64,000 bases of DNA, taken from assembly GCA_037974335.1 (NCBI GenBank), contig CM075760.1, positions 18,942,960 to 19,006,959 on the forward strand, in the 5' to 3' direction. The position numbers and the translations under genes were made by a program. Below the pieces are notes generated by a model, which had not been told where the DNA came from, made no database searches, and worked only from the letters and a program-made list of their open reading frames with translations. Positions 42,066-53,400 of this stretch are shown piece after piece. Position 1 is the stretch's first letter, and every line of letters starts with the position of its first letter. Origin of the DNA: Prionace glauca (lineage: Eukaryota; Chordata; Chondrichthyes; Carcharhiniformes; Carcharhinidae).

Positions 42066-42576
42066 ATTCTGTGCTCAAGGCTGGAAGGAGAGTGCGACAG
42101 TGGATAATTCTCACTGTGTACATTCCTGTCATCAGTAACTGGATCAGGAAGATAAGATATCTGTGTTTCTTTGTACTGTTATCTGTAAACTCCATCTCCT
42201 CTCAATGCCATGAATCATCCATTCGCTTTCCCTGCTTTCCAGTTTGGTAAATGACTTGTTCCCGTTACCCTCCGTGATGAATTCCTGCCGTGTGTTACCT
42301 TCCAAGTTTCACAGGAGCCACAGTGATGAGGTTGGTGGGATTTGGAAATTGAAAGTGTCACATGAGCAGTTTGCGGGACTATTTCACCTCACTGTCCATT
42401 TCCTGTTCCAGCTAACAGGAATCACTGCTTTTATTGGCTGAAACTGTCACTTGTGTGTGATATAAACATGACAATGCGAAGGAGAAACTTGCATTTGTTG
42501 AATTTAAAAGTCTGAAATAAAATAAATAGAAATTGGTTCATGGATGAGTTCATCTCTTAAAATATGTGCACCAGCT

Positions 42577-42654
42577 TCCCTGGTGGTCTAGTGGTTAGGA
42601 TTGGATTCAGCGCTCTTATCCACCGCGGCCCGGGTTCGATTCCCGGTCAGAAAA
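42577..42654 (+). pseudogene. tRNA-Glu pseudogene with anticodon-arm insertion
   Basis: The 5' part TCCCTGGTGGTCTAGTGGTT and the T arm CCGGGTTCGATTCCCGG are intact, but the anticodon arm is lengthened (GGATTGGATTCAGCGCTCTTATCCACCG), including a GGATT duplication, and the acceptor 3' strand reads TCAGAAA. It cannot fold as a normal tRNA. Confidence 0.85.
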
Positions 42655-42839
42655 TGTAGTTTTATTGCTGTACAACAATCCTGCGTTACTTCCAAGTCTG
42701 GCGGAATCAGTATTGGAGAGTCTTCCTCCCTTACGTCTGAATTAGAAATGTCACATGAAAAGAGCAAAAAAGAGAGAGAGCGATAGGCTACAAAGCGCTG
42801 ATGATATAAAATGCTGATGATAAAATCTGGCTGTTAATG

Positions 42840-43000
42840 GGGAAAAATTTATTCCTTCTACTGACACAAATATCTCGCAGATCTGGGTCCAAATCTTGTG
42901 CTTAGTGACAAGAAAACACTTTCATTGAATTCAGCAGTAACTTTCCTACCTCCAGTGAAGAAGAGGCAGTTTTCACTCAGAAGCCGTAACTGTGAGATTA
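42840..43000. repeat. Block shared with the V-like relic region
   Basis: TTTTCACTCAGAAGCCGTAACTGTGAGATTAA is similar to 53405-53433 (CATTCAGGAAGCAGAAACTGTGAGATTAA) and to 62506-62525. It follows a tRNA-Glu relic in both 42577 and 53002, so it belongs to the duplicated unit. Confidence 0.55.
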
Positions 43001-43019
43001 AGTGGAGAGGGGGATAAGG

Positions 43020-43830
43020 ACAGGTTAAAGCAGTGTGAATTGTCTCAAGCCTGGACACTTACTAGGATTTTGCAAGCCCAGGCCAAAAGGTGGGGGTTAC
43101 AAGTCGTGTTTCATGAACGCAAAATCCCGGTTGAAGCCGTTCTGTGTATTTGGAATTTGTCTATCAGATCTGTTCAGCGATTCTGTGTTGTGGTGTGTCT
43201 TGAAGGCCGCCTTGGAGAAAGCTTACCCGAAGATCGGTGGGTGAATGCCCTTCACTGCTTAAGTGTTCCCCGACAGGAGTGGAATAGCCTTGTCGGCTGT
43301 GAAGCGGTGTCCATTCATCTGTTGGAGCATCTGCATGGTCTGGGCGATATACCATGATACGGAATATCCTTTCATGCAATGGATGAGGTAGACCACGGTG
43401 GCTCTGTTACATGTCTACCTGGTGGATTCTGTTCTCACGTTTGATGATGGCATCCATTTCGATGATCCAACACATCTTGCAGAGGTTGCCGTGGCGGTGG
43501 TGTGTGGTGTCATTGTCGCTGTTCTCCTGCAGGCTGGGTAGTTTTCTGCGAACAATGGTCTGTTTGAGGTTGAACTGTGTTTTGAAGGCAAGTAAGAGGG
43601 TGTGGAGATGGCCTTCGCGAGATATTTGTCTTCATCAATTGCATGCTGAAGGTTCCCAAGAAGACGCTGTAGCTTCTCCACTCTGGGGACGTGCTGGAGA
43701 AGGAAGGGACTCTAACGTTGTCCCCTGTATGCATTTTGAGGAGGTCGGTGAGATTTCCTTTTTGCAATGGCGCGTCGGAACTGTCGATCGATGAGTCAAG
43801 CGCAATATCCCGTTCTTGCAAGGGTGTTTG
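43020..43830 (-). mobile_element. Penelope-like element: reverse transcriptase end and GIY-YIG domain
   Basis: On the minus strand the order is the reverse-transcriptase C-terminal region (about 43830-43400) then GIY-YIG sequence (VGEHLSSEGHSPTDLRVSFL, about 43290-43230). The non-coding end ATTTTGCAAGCCCAGG at 43068 matches 5820-5835 and 6065. It is an old, broken copy with several interruptions. It stands left of a tRNA-Leu relic. Confidence 0.82.
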
Positions 43831-43877
43831 TCAAAATAATAACGAGACCACACACACCCCTGCGTTATACTACTCGC

Positions 43878-43959
43878 TGGAAGTTGGGGGATTTGAACCC
43901 ACGCCTCTAGAGAGACTGGAGTTTAAATCCAGCGCCTTAGACCGCTCGGCCACACTACC
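43878..43959 (-). pseudogene. tRNA-Leu-like gene (TAA), decayed
   Basis: An 82-base match to tRNA-Leu with anticodon loop TTTAAAC (TAA). The A box is good (TGGCCGAGCGGTC), but the acceptor GGTAGTG no longer pairs with CAACTTCC, and the T stem is unbalanced (GTGGGTTCAAATCCCCC). Three tRNA-Leu loci here carry three anticodons: AAG, TAG and TAA. Confidence 0.78.
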
Positions 43960-44349
43960 ACACAAGGATACGTGATAATACTGTCATCTCACTGCATTGA
44001 CACTGAAACATGTTAAAATCAGTGGAGTTGGGATGGGCGATGAAGAAATCGGCACCGAATCAGATGATCCTGGAATGTGCAGCAAACAAAAATCATCTCC
44101 AGTCAGAGACATAATGAGCTGCAGTGAAGGGCCGGCTCCATTTAAACTGTCCTTAACCTCGTCTGCTCCTCAGATGGGAGAATATGGCTTCCTGTTGAAT
44201 TTGCTGCGAGTCTTTATTTGAGAAAGGACAGGACACAAGGCGAGACTGAGATTTGTGCCTGCTGCCGGGAAATAACTGATATTTATTATCACGGATTGGA
44301 GGAGAGCAATAAAGCTTCACTTCCTGACCTGCAATCAAAATAGCAGTGA

Positions 44350-45430
44350 AAGTGGATTTGAAACTGATGTTTTCTCACGAAGATTTGAACATCACCCACT
44401 GCTCTGCTCAGCATTCATTCCTTTAGGTGACTGCAGGATTAATTCTTCGTTCAATGCAATCAAATCCTTCCAAATATTCCAGTTTGTTTGTTCCTGTTTC
44501 ACTTTCAGATTCCTTCATTAATGCTCATCAGCGATAACTTGCTAAACTCCAGCCAGAAATTGAACAAGACTGAAACCAGTTGTTGACATGGTTGATTTCT
44601 GCATGTTTGCATCTCCTCAAGTCTCTGTCCGTCTTTGTGTCTGTGTGTGTGTGTGTTGCTCTGTGTATCAATGTGATTTTGTTCCCAGAAGGAGTGAGCA
44701 CATTTTTACATCACAAACTGTGTTCACTTTTTCATTCACCTCACTGGCAAATGGTACAGAAAATAACAACGTTATTTTGAAAGTAGAGAGAAAGATTGAC
44801 TGATTCTGGTTCCTATTTTGATTGGCTATTGCTTATTGATTCGGTATCCGTATATCACAGAGAATAATTGGCATTTTCACTGATCAACACTTAAACAGAC
44901 AGTGGATTCACTAGGTGTGATGGTGGGTTCCAGTTCTATATCTGCAATCACATCAACAACTTCTATCAGTTACTGTGAGCACAGTGTTTCTAATAGTTTG
45001 GAAATCTACCAACGCATAATCTAATAGCTCTTGCATTATATGAAATCAATATTCATAGATCTATTTGTACATCAACTTATTGAATAACAGTGAGACCAGC
45101 AAAGCTTGAACCATGTTTCTTTGTTGCAGAAGGACACACAGTGTGTCTATGTTGGAAATATAAGTAGAAGCAGGAATAGAGGAAAACTGTGTGGCTCACG
45201 GTGCGATCAAGCCTACAGCCTTTCAAATAACAGCGATCTTTCCTGAATAATTTTACTACAGGAATATAGCAGCAGTTTAAATTCAGGACATCCGTTGCCT
45301 GGATTTAATTCAATACCCTGTCTAAATGTTGTGCAAATTGTTATAACTCGAAGATGTTACTGTTTTGAATAACATTATATTAGATTCTGAAACTTAACTC
45401 TGGTTTTCTCTTCATGTTTGCTGCCAGACC
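44350..45430. other. Unassigned intergenic sequence
   Basis: There is a short TG repeat at 44640-44660. No exon, tRNA or repeat end was recognised in the remainder. Confidence 0.4.
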
Positions 45431-45434
45431 TACT

Positions 45435-45990
45435 CATAGAGACATAGAGGTTAACAGCATGGAAACACGCCCTTCGGCCCAATTTGTCCATGCCATCCTT
45501 TTTTAATCCCTAAAGTAATCCCAATTGCACGCATTTGGCCAACATTTTTCTATTCCCATCGTACTCATGTTACTATCTAATTTTTTTTTAAAGATAAATT
45601 TGTACCCGCATCCACTACTACCCCTGGAATTTTCTGTATGAAGTAAAAAAATCCCACCTGGACACTTTTGGATTTCTCCCCTCTCACCTTAAATCTAAGC
45701 CCTCTAGCTTTAGACTCCCCTACCTTTGGGAAGAGATATTGACTATCTACCTTGTCTATGTCCCTCATTATTTTATAGGCCTCTATAAGGTCATTCCTCA
45801 GCCTCCTACTCTCCAGAAGAAAAAAAAATCCCTCCTTATAACTCAATTCGTCAAGTAATAATAAATCCTAATAAATCTTTTCTACACATTTTCTATAATA
45901 GGATAACCAGAATTTGCACACGGTTTTACGAATGTGCCCTTAAAATGCCTTGTACAATTTCAACAAGACTTCCCAACCTGCTGAGAACTT
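45435..45990 (-). mobile_element. Old CR1-like LINE 3' fragment
   Basis: Minus-strand blocks RRLRNDLIEAYKIMRDIDKV, DSQYLFPKVGES and a tail GGGCCGAAGGGCGTGTTTCC. Same old subfamily as 3455 and 27652. Confidence 0.8.
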
Positions 45991-46019
45991 GTGGAGCAAT
46001 CTGTTTTTATTAAAAACAT

Positions 46020-47105
46020 GAATTACTGTTTTTCTCATACACATGAACACAATAAATAGGAGCAGGAATGGATCACTCGGCCTATCGAGCCTTCAATGCC
46101 ATCATATCCGACCTTGGGCTTCAACTCTATTTTCCCACTAGTTCCCTATATCTCACAATTCCCAGACAGACCGTATATTTTTTCCCATCACAGTCTGAAA
46201 CGTGTTCAATGAAGGAGCAGCGACAACCGTCTTTGGGGGAGAGTTTCAAAGATGCACAGCACTTCGCATGAAGTAAATTCCTCTGATCTCATAGAACCAC
46301 TGCACTGCTGAAAGAGGCCATACGGCCCGTCTGACTCTGCAACGACTATCCGACTGAGACCACATCAAGATCCCATTCCCGCAGCCCCACACACCTATCC
46401 TGCTAATCCCCCTAACCTACACACCTTTGGACACTTAGGGACAATTTGCCAAGTCCAATCGACCTAACCAGCACATCTTTGAGCTGTGGGAGGAAACCGG
46501 GGTACCGGGAGGAAACCTATGTATAAACGGGGAGAATGGACAAGCTCCAGACGGCCCTAAACGCTCTTTTTGTTGATGCTGTTTTAGATTCCCGCCCAGT
46601 GGAAACAATCTCTCAGCGTCCACCCTCTCGATCCCATTCAGAATGGAGCAGGTTTTTATGAGATCACCTCTCATTCCTCTAAACGCAAGAGAATTTCAGC
46701 CCAATTTACTCAACCCCTCAACTCAGAATAAAGCCGAGCTCACGGGGCAAACTACCGACCCTTCACCACACTGTCTGCAATGCAAGAATATCTTTTCTTA
46801 AATATAGTGACCAGCATTGTGCGGAATTCTCCACATGCGGTCTCAATAAACTCTATTAACTGCAGTAATACCTATTCATTGCTGTACGCCAATCCTTTGA
46901 CAAGAAAGGTCAAAATGCCATTTCTCTTTCGAACTGATTTCTCGCAAACGAATTCCTGCGTTCCTTGTACAAACAAACACTAACATCAGCTTTTGAAACA
47001 TGCCCCTTTTTGCTACTTTCATGATCAAGGGAATAACTAATCACTTTTCAAAGTAACACTGGAAACCTCGACTCTCATGTGAGCTGCCTTCATCTACTTC
47101 GAGCC
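46020..47105 (-). mobile_element. Old LINE fragment split by a SINE
   Basis: The right part (46565-47105) has MRGDLIKTCSILNGIERVD and SAERLFPLGG-like minus-strand blocks; the left part (46020-46285) holds the tail with CGATAGGCCGAGTGATCC. The SINE at 46286-46560 lies between them in the middle of the C-terminal coding region. Confidence 0.75.
46286..46560 (-). mobile_element. tRNA-derived SINE, body and tail
   Basis: On the minus strand GTTTATACATAGGTTTCCTCC, CACAGCTCAAAGATGTGCTGG, TAGGTTAGGGGGATTAGCAG and ACGGGCCGTATGGCC are in SINE order. The head with boxes A and B is missing. It is inserted in an old LINE. Confidence 0.78.
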
Positions 47106-47154
47106 CCGTCGCACTTGCTCCGCGGCTTTCAAGATGGTGATACATATATTTTTA

Positions 47155-47290
47155 ACGTAAAAAGGGACAAGGGGAACAAGTGGGGAGGTTAATTTGAGGC
47201 CAGGGAGAGATCAACCATGATGCGATTGAATGGCAGAACAGTCTCAAAGGGCTGAAGTTTCGTACTTCTGTTTCTGGTCCCAATGTCTGT
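47155..47290 (+). mobile_element. Old LINE 3' tail
   Basis: AAGTGGGGAGGTTAATTTGAG, GAGATCAACCATGATGCGATTG and AATGGCAGAACAGTCTCAAAGGGC match the 3' UTR of CR1-like LINEs (ATGATCTTATTGAATGGCGG in the copy at 9401). Diverged. Confidence 0.7.
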
Positions 47291-48825
47291 ATGTTCTAGT
47301 ATTTTTTGGGGTATGTTCATCAGTAACCTCTGTCACAGTCTTCAGTGTTACGATCGATCATTCCAAGTCCCATCCTCGGATGTGACGTATCCAGTCATAA
47401 CATCAACATGGATCAGAGCAGCATTTGCAAGTCACCAAGTCCATAGCATCATCCATGTGGCAAAACTCTCTGTGAAATTCAGAAGCTCATCACTGCCACT
47501 CCAATCCAGTCCAGGATACTTCCAAACACTTTGGAACAGGATATATAGGGCATTGATAATTTATTTGAATGCAATCAAGTTACCAAAGGCGTTCTGGATT
47601 CAACATACATCTTATCCATTGCAGTGGGATGCACATTTACCTCGCTTGTTTCATCCTGGACCAAATCAGGAATATTGGAATCACATCAGGGAATGTTGTT
47701 TGTGTCGTCAGGAGAGCCTTGTTTGGAAACACAAAAGGTACATCGTTGCTTTCCTTTTTTTTCCATACAGGAAGCAGCTTGCTGCCATCAGACCCAATAC
47801 AGGAAGTCACTAGTGCTCCTTTGCACTCATGCAAATAATTTCGGCTCCCTTTTATTAAAAGTCGCACAAATTGGATAGAGGCCTATCTCATTCCATGAAT
47901 CTGTTGTGAACGAATTGATTCAGACTGATTGTAAATAAAAGAGAACAGCTTTACTGTTGTATCTTGCGGCTATCAGACGAAATTTACATTTTGGAGACAG
48001 TGGAGATAAGATTCTCCTTGCAGTTGAAACATTGTAACGATGTGTTTGTGAATTAATATTTCCAAATATGTACTTTTGTTCCCTTCATTTTATAACTTCC
48101 GATAGCCCTGGAGATTTAGGCATTGTTGGTCAATATCCCTAATGGAAGGTAAAGTAAAAATAGAAGACACTAGATAACCATAAAAGCCCTGGCAGCATCA
48201 CCGAATGGAAAAGTAAGAAATGTCATGTGAACTCGAAATATTCACGCTGTTTCTGTCCTCATAGATGAGACCGGGCCTGCTGTGCTTATCCAGCATTTTA
48301 TGTTTTTATCTTCACCTTCCGGAATACTTCTCTTCTTTTATGGAAGCTGAACTAGTTTGATTTAGTCTTTATCAATTGTCCGTGTTAAATCCTATCTTCT
48401 ACGTTTGTGGGCCCAGGAATCTGGACGTGGAAAAGCGCCTCGTGCGCAGATGACAGAGTTTGAGGACATGTTTTCGTTAAATTTCAGAAAATGTTCTATC
48501 ATCTCGGGTTGAATGATACCAAAGTTGGATATTTATATTTCTTTAATCTGGTAAGCCAGTAACAGTTAATAATCGGATTCTGTGTCTCTCCGTGAATGTA
48601 GAGTAACTATGGGGCTGTCAGGACTTCCTGGAAAGCGCCTGACGCCAGTTAGTTCAGACAATGGATTGGGGATTAACTGACAACAGTTTAGACAAGTTAT
48701 ACATTATTTATTACATATCGTGCATTAATATGCCACTGTGGATATGGGAGTGAATGCTTGGCCTTACATAGACAATCAGGGCTAAAGCTTGATATTAATA
48801 TGCAATTCAGGTGGACTACATTGAA
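47291..48825. other. Unassigned region with one dispersed repeat fragment
   Basis: Open frames on both strands at 47283-47870 overlap each other and show no motif I recognise. At 48218-48315 GAACTCGAAATATTCACGCT and CATTTTATGTTTTTATC are a piece of the dispersed repeat also at 23525 and 40675. The rest is AT-rich. The stretch lies 3' of the second receptor gene. Confidence 0.4.
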
Positions 48826-48829
48826 TTGA

Positions 48830-49737
48830 TTAATTAAATAATTTGCCAATGATTGTCAGGGGATATTTTACCCCATTCTTTAATTCTTTCCTAAACTGAC
48901 TCTGGGTCCCTGCATAAATAAAAGGGTTGATGCAGGAACTCAAAAGCTGAAGCATAGTCCCACTTTCATCCAGCATGTATGCTAAGTTGCTGGAATCAGA
49001 AACTGAGGAGTATGTAACATTCGCAAGTTGAACATAGAGAATGGTTATAAAAAATAACAAATACAACAGGATGAAACTCCCCGAGATACAGAAGAGTAAC
49101 ACAATAGACTTCCTCCGTTTCTTCATCTCTGGGTCACTCTGATTCTCTCCATTGTTCTGGGCCCGGAGTCTCCTGCGGGCTCTATTGGCCATTGCAATGT
49201 GTTTGACGGTCAGCACATTAAGCAATAAAATCAGAATGAATGGGAGACAAGGTGTTAAAATGATAAGAGTCCAGTCAAATACGCTCCATATTAGTGACGT
49301 ATAAAATGTTGCTATTCCATTACAAAACCAAGGTATGCCGTCGATGATAAATGACGGCTCATATGTAAAGAACCAGGGAGTGTTAACAACACCACTCAGA
49401 ACACAAACTGTCCCTATAACCCTCCCCGCCGTTTTCTTGCTGCAATAATTCGCCTTCAACTTCTGGCAGCAAATGGCAACGAATCGATCAAAGGTAAATG
49501 CGACTGTTGTCCAGACGGAACAATCTCTGACTCCATAAATTATCACAAAACTGAGACTACAGACCGGAGTGATGGAGAGGAAGCTGAATGGGAAATAGAT
49601 ACGCGCAATCCGGTTTAATATCACAGCTGCAATAATGACCATGAGATCTGTGACCGCCATTGATATCAAATAGTAAGTGATACATCCAGAGAGACCGCAT
49701 CTTCCACGGGCTAGGATCACAATCACTGCCAAATTTG
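48830..49737 (-). CDS. GPR139-like class A GPCR, exon 2
   Basis: The minus strand has an acceptor TTTTGTCTACAACACAG ending at 49738, then CA AAT TTG GCA, completing an Ala codon begun in exon 1. About 301 residues follow to TAA at 48830. Seen are TM1 ANLAVIVILA; loop 1 GRCGLSGC; TM2 with Asp (SMAVTDLMVII); TM3 and DRF motif in FTFDRFVAICC; TM4 GRVIGTVCVLSG; loop 2 Cys (PWFCNG); TM5 ending PFILILLLNVLTVKHI; basic loop RARRRLRAQN; TM6 RRKSIVLLFCISGSFILL; and TM7 with a true NPxxY motif (INPFIYAGTQSQFRKEL). No stop or frame change. It lies between the two halves of the tRNA cluster, opposite in orientation to the receptor at 11069. The Met at 49732 suggested by the exon-2 frame is internal. Confidence 0.92.
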
Positions 49738-51346
49738 CTGTGTTGTAGACAAAATAATCTCAATGAATATGCAAAATAGAACAATAGAAGAGAAAATCAT
49801 TATAGCATTGAAGCATCAGGAAGCAAACATGATGGGAGATCAGAATTGGCAATCCTAGTTGAAGAACCCTCTGATTCACTGATTTAAAGAAAAACTCCTA
49901 AAATGAAGCATTTTTTCAATACTGCACTGAACTGCCAGAAAAAAAATCATATTGAATGTTAACCTCACCGTTTGATCAGCTACAGGAAATAGAATCAGTT
50001 TGTGTCTTGTCCCACCAATAGAGAAGAGACGACCAAGTCATTGGCAAATCCAATGGCTATTAATATTAAATATATTTTAATATAGCAGAAATGCATCACA
50101 TAATTTTCATTGTACAAACATGTCAAGTCCCTCAAATGCGAGAAGAAAACTGGAAATGTATTTCATTTGGAACGCAAGAGCGTGCTTTGAATTGAGAATG
50201 GTTTTGGACTCCAGGTTTTTCATTCATTGAAACTGTTGAAAAAATGGTTCAGAGTAGTGAATAAAATATCTTCTACTTGAAATGTTAACAACACGATTCA
50301 GTCAGTGGAACTGCCGAATGGTTGTGGACTTTAGATCTAATCCAGGAGTACAGCACACATGGAGTTTTGCATTGGCTATGATTTCACCTCTGGAATAAAA
50401 GCAATAACCTGAGACACTGTCTAAATAAAACGTTAAAAGAAAATCAACACCAACTTTATAGAGGATTGTCTTTCCCGTTGCAAGCAACAAAACAATAAAA
50501 ACAACAAAAAAATCGCACACATCGGGATAAATTTGTGACTATTCACTAACAGCCTCAACAACATAACAGAGCTACATTTAGATTACGGCAATGTTCCCAC
50601 AGTCACAGTGATAAATCACACCAGAACTTACTTCACTATGAGGATAGTGTTGTGGTAATGCAGCCACAGTGATAGCATGAACAACCAAATGGTTCACCGA
50701 CAATATGAGTTGGGAATAGAAAGAAGGCGAACTTGTAAGATTGAAGTGATAACATTACCCTGGTTAAGGTAATATAGTATATTGTTAAAGAGGGTAAGTT
50801 ATGCAGATAATGTAGAGACATATCGGTAAAAGCGAGAAACAACACATTACAATAAGCTTGCTTCAATTCATACACAATCATGAGACCCAAATCGTTAATT
50901 ACGTCAGGAAATTTGCTCCTTACGCTTTAAGTAATAGACATTGTTTGTGATGCACGTTGTCATTCACTATATTGATAATATCTGCTGCCAAACTGCCAGA
51001 ATAATGGTACCCATTGTATTTCCACTCGCCCAGTCTTGTATTCTCTGTTCTCTTCATGTTCAATGAGAGCACAACTAATTGCATTTCCAGTCAGGTCGAG
51101 TAATAATGCCAGGCAGAGGGAAAAATGTAATGATTAAAATGGAGGATGAAAACTGTCATTGTGCAGAAGGTGAATCTCCAGCAAAATAGGGTAAATCACA
51201 GAAGGTAAGAAGAAGATTGTCAACTTAACTGAGAAAAATTATCTCACAATATCGGTACTGTAGAGAAACATTTTGGGGGAAAAAATAGAATTGCGGGAGG
51301 GATAAATAATGATTTTCACAATGAATAATTCATCGTTAGCCTTTAC
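49738..51346 (-). other. Intron of the second GPR139-like gene
   Basis: A 1.6-kb intron bounded by GTAAAG at 51346 and ACACAG at 49738. It is AT-rich and, unlike the intron of the first receptor, has no LINE or SINE that I recognise. Confidence 0.75.
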
Positions 51347-51422
51347 CTGGAACGCCAATAGCAGCAATGACGGGATAGTAAATGGCAAACAGAAGACCTT
51401 TCGGTGATGAGTGCATTTCCAT
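51347..51422 (-). CDS. GPR139-like class A GPCR, exon 1
   Basis: The minus strand reads ATG GAA ATG CAC TCA ... CCA G, then the donor GTAAAG. It encodes MEMHSSPKGLLFAIYYPVI followed by AAIGVP, 25 residues plus one base, a short extracellular N-terminus leading into TM1. The phase fits exon 2 (P-A-N-L-A-V-I-V-I-L). The full protein would be about 327 residues, within the usual range for this receptor type. Either of the two close Met codons could be the start; I take the first. The join is inferred from the splice signals and from the parallel structure of the gene at 4939-11970. Confidence 0.85.
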
Positions 51423-51429
51423 CAAAGTC

Positions 51430-52090
51430 CCCAATTGTCTTCTCCATTGTACTCAGAGTTTACCACATTTATCCTTGGTGCCAGGCTCCAGGGATACAAT
51501 TAAGGGATTTTTTTTAATACATGGATTGTGCTAATAAAAACAAACACATTGGCAAAGTTGTTGTGCACCATGTGTTTAAGATATTTTTTTCATAGGTTCT
51601 GATGTGTTTCCACACTCACAGTGTATAGTATGTTCCCTGCTAAATATTCCATAAAACTAATGAGAATTAAATCGTGGATTTTGTAAGTAGTGAAATGAGC
51701 ATTGTGCAAAAAACAATAAATGGGTTTAATCTGTTCATGCTGACTTAAATAGTCTCTGCACCAAATAATAATGAACAGTTTTGTTCAAGTCAAGAATGAA
51801 AACGCTGCCTAATTCTCTCTCCTGGTCAATATCCAGTCTACACGATGAGCAATCATGTTCCTCCTAGTGGAAAATCTCTCTGACTGTGCAGTTTATTACA
51901 TCTGTCAGTGCTTTCATTGTGGAACTATACAGGTTAACACACTTACATGCGGTGAGCCAGATCCTGCTGATGTGTTTTAATTAAATATTACCTGATCCAT
52001 TCCAGCATAGTTGAACTCGATGTTCAGATCAGTAACGTTAAAGTCAATAGGCAGATTCAATCTGGCTGACAAATAGCCCACTCAATGAGA
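51430..52090. other. Upstream region of the second GPCR gene, nothing recognised
   Basis: AT-rich sequence 5' of the gene on the minus strand. No clear TATA box at a suitable distance and no repeat end were found. Confidence 0.4.
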
Positions 52091-52097
52091 ACGTTGT

Positions 52098-52457
52098 GAG
52101 AACATAGAACATAGAACATAGAAGCCTACAGTGCAGAAACAGGCCCTTCGGCCCATCGAGCCTGCACCGAACACAATCCCACGCAGACCCTATCCCCATA
52201 TCCCTACACATTTTACCTGCTAATCCCTCTAACCTACACATCCCAGGATACTAAGGGGCAATTTTAGCATAGCCAATTAACCTAACCCGCACATCTTTGG
52301 ACTGTGGGAGGAAACCGGAGCACCCGGAGGAAACCCACGCAGACACGAGGAGAATGTGCAAACTCCACACAGGCAGTGACCCGAGCCGAGAATCGAACCC
52401 AGGACCCTGGAGCTGTGAAGCAGCCGTGCTAACCACTGTGCTACCGTGCCGCCCAAT
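52098..52457 (-). mobile_element. tRNA-derived SINE, full length and well preserved
   Basis: On the minus strand, GGGCGGCACGGTAGCACAGT and GGTTAGCACGGCTGCTTCAC (A-box region), CCTGGGTTCGATTCTCGG (B box), GTTTGCACATTCTCCTCGTG, GGTTTCCTCC, CACAGTCCAAAGATGTGCGG, TAGGTTAGAGGGATTAGCAG and the tail CGATGGGCCGAAGGGCCTG then CTGCACTGTAGGCTTCTATG with TTCTATG repeats. The tail resembles the end of the TTCTATG LINE family, which fits SINEs using a LINE's machinery. It is inserted next to tRNA-Gln(TTG). Confidence 0.9.
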
Positions 52458-52516
52458 AGAAAGTGAAACGAAGTTCCCTTCAGCAAATACATCACGTGCA
52501 TTTCCAAATTAAAGAA

Positions 52517-52588
52517 AAGTTCCACCGAGATTTGAACTCGGATCGCTGGATTCAAAGTCCAGAGTGCTCACCATTACACCACAGAACC
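52517..52588 (-). tRNA. tRNA-Gln (TTG)
   Basis: A 72-base cloverleaf like the tRNA-Gln(CTG) copies, with anticodon loop CTTTGAA (anticodon TTG), D arm TGTAATGGTGAGCA and T arm GAGTTCAAATCTC. The 3' strand has GGAACT, giving a G-U first pair. Its downstream flank (52600-53060) is homologous to those of the other two tRNA-Gln genes. Confidence 0.9.
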
Positions 52589-53001
52589 CAACCCACAGCA
52601 GCAGCTTGAAAATCGTCGCTCAATACTTGCGCCATTTTGAACATCGTAGAGAAGTATCAGTCGCACTATCCAATCCCGTCTATGGCCAACACCAATTCGT
52701 ATTTACATTGCCCTTGCTGGTTCCCCCTGTAAAAATGAGTAGGCTACCTTCAACTGCGTTACAGTTCACTGTAGCTGACTATAGTCAATGAACAATGTTA
52801 GCATCGAACTGATAGAGACATTACTGCAGTAAATCTACTGAACAGCATCAGCTTATCACAGCTCTGCTTTCACCAGGCTGGAAGCCACTGTGAAAATATA
52901 AACAATTTCAAATCTTAACAGACAGGAAGGAGTGTGTGAGTGCGGACAATTGGCGCTGTGCACATTCCTGTAATCAGTATCTGGGAGAATCAGACAGATG
53001 G

Positions 53002-53051
53002 GATCCTGGTGGCCTTGTGGTTAGGAAACGAAACTTTCAGGGTCGCAGGCT
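53002..53051 (+). pseudogene. tRNA-Glu relic
   Basis: TCCTGGTGGCCTTGTGGTTA followed by GGAAACGAAACTTTCAGGG. It corresponds to relics at 31790 and 57589. Confidence 0.6.
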
Positions 53052-53400
53052 GTCTTTGATACATTCAGATTTAATGATTTTTTAAAAATAAACAAACCAG
53101 CAATACTTCCTAGTCCAAAGCAGCTCTGCCAGAATCGATGGAATGAGATTTCCACTTCTGATTCCGGGTTGGAAATGTCACATGAGCAGCAGCTTAAGAA
53201 CAAACACAGAGAGTGAAAGACAGTGACATGATGTAAAACACTGCTGACAGAGATGGTAATACAAGGTCAAATCTGGATGGTAACGGGTCAAATTTAACCA
53301 TTTGTTTTGACAGAATTATCGCTCATTTCTGAATAAAATGACAAGAAAACTTCTCCATGAATGGAACACTAAACTTTTTGACCTTGACCGATTGCAAGCA

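Noticed and set aside
47283-47870. Overlapping frames on both strands, with weak resemblance to a pogo/Tigger-type transposase on the minus strand (IGSDGSKLLP)
   Set aside because: No catalytic motif, no terminal inverted repeats, and the resemblance is too short to support a call.
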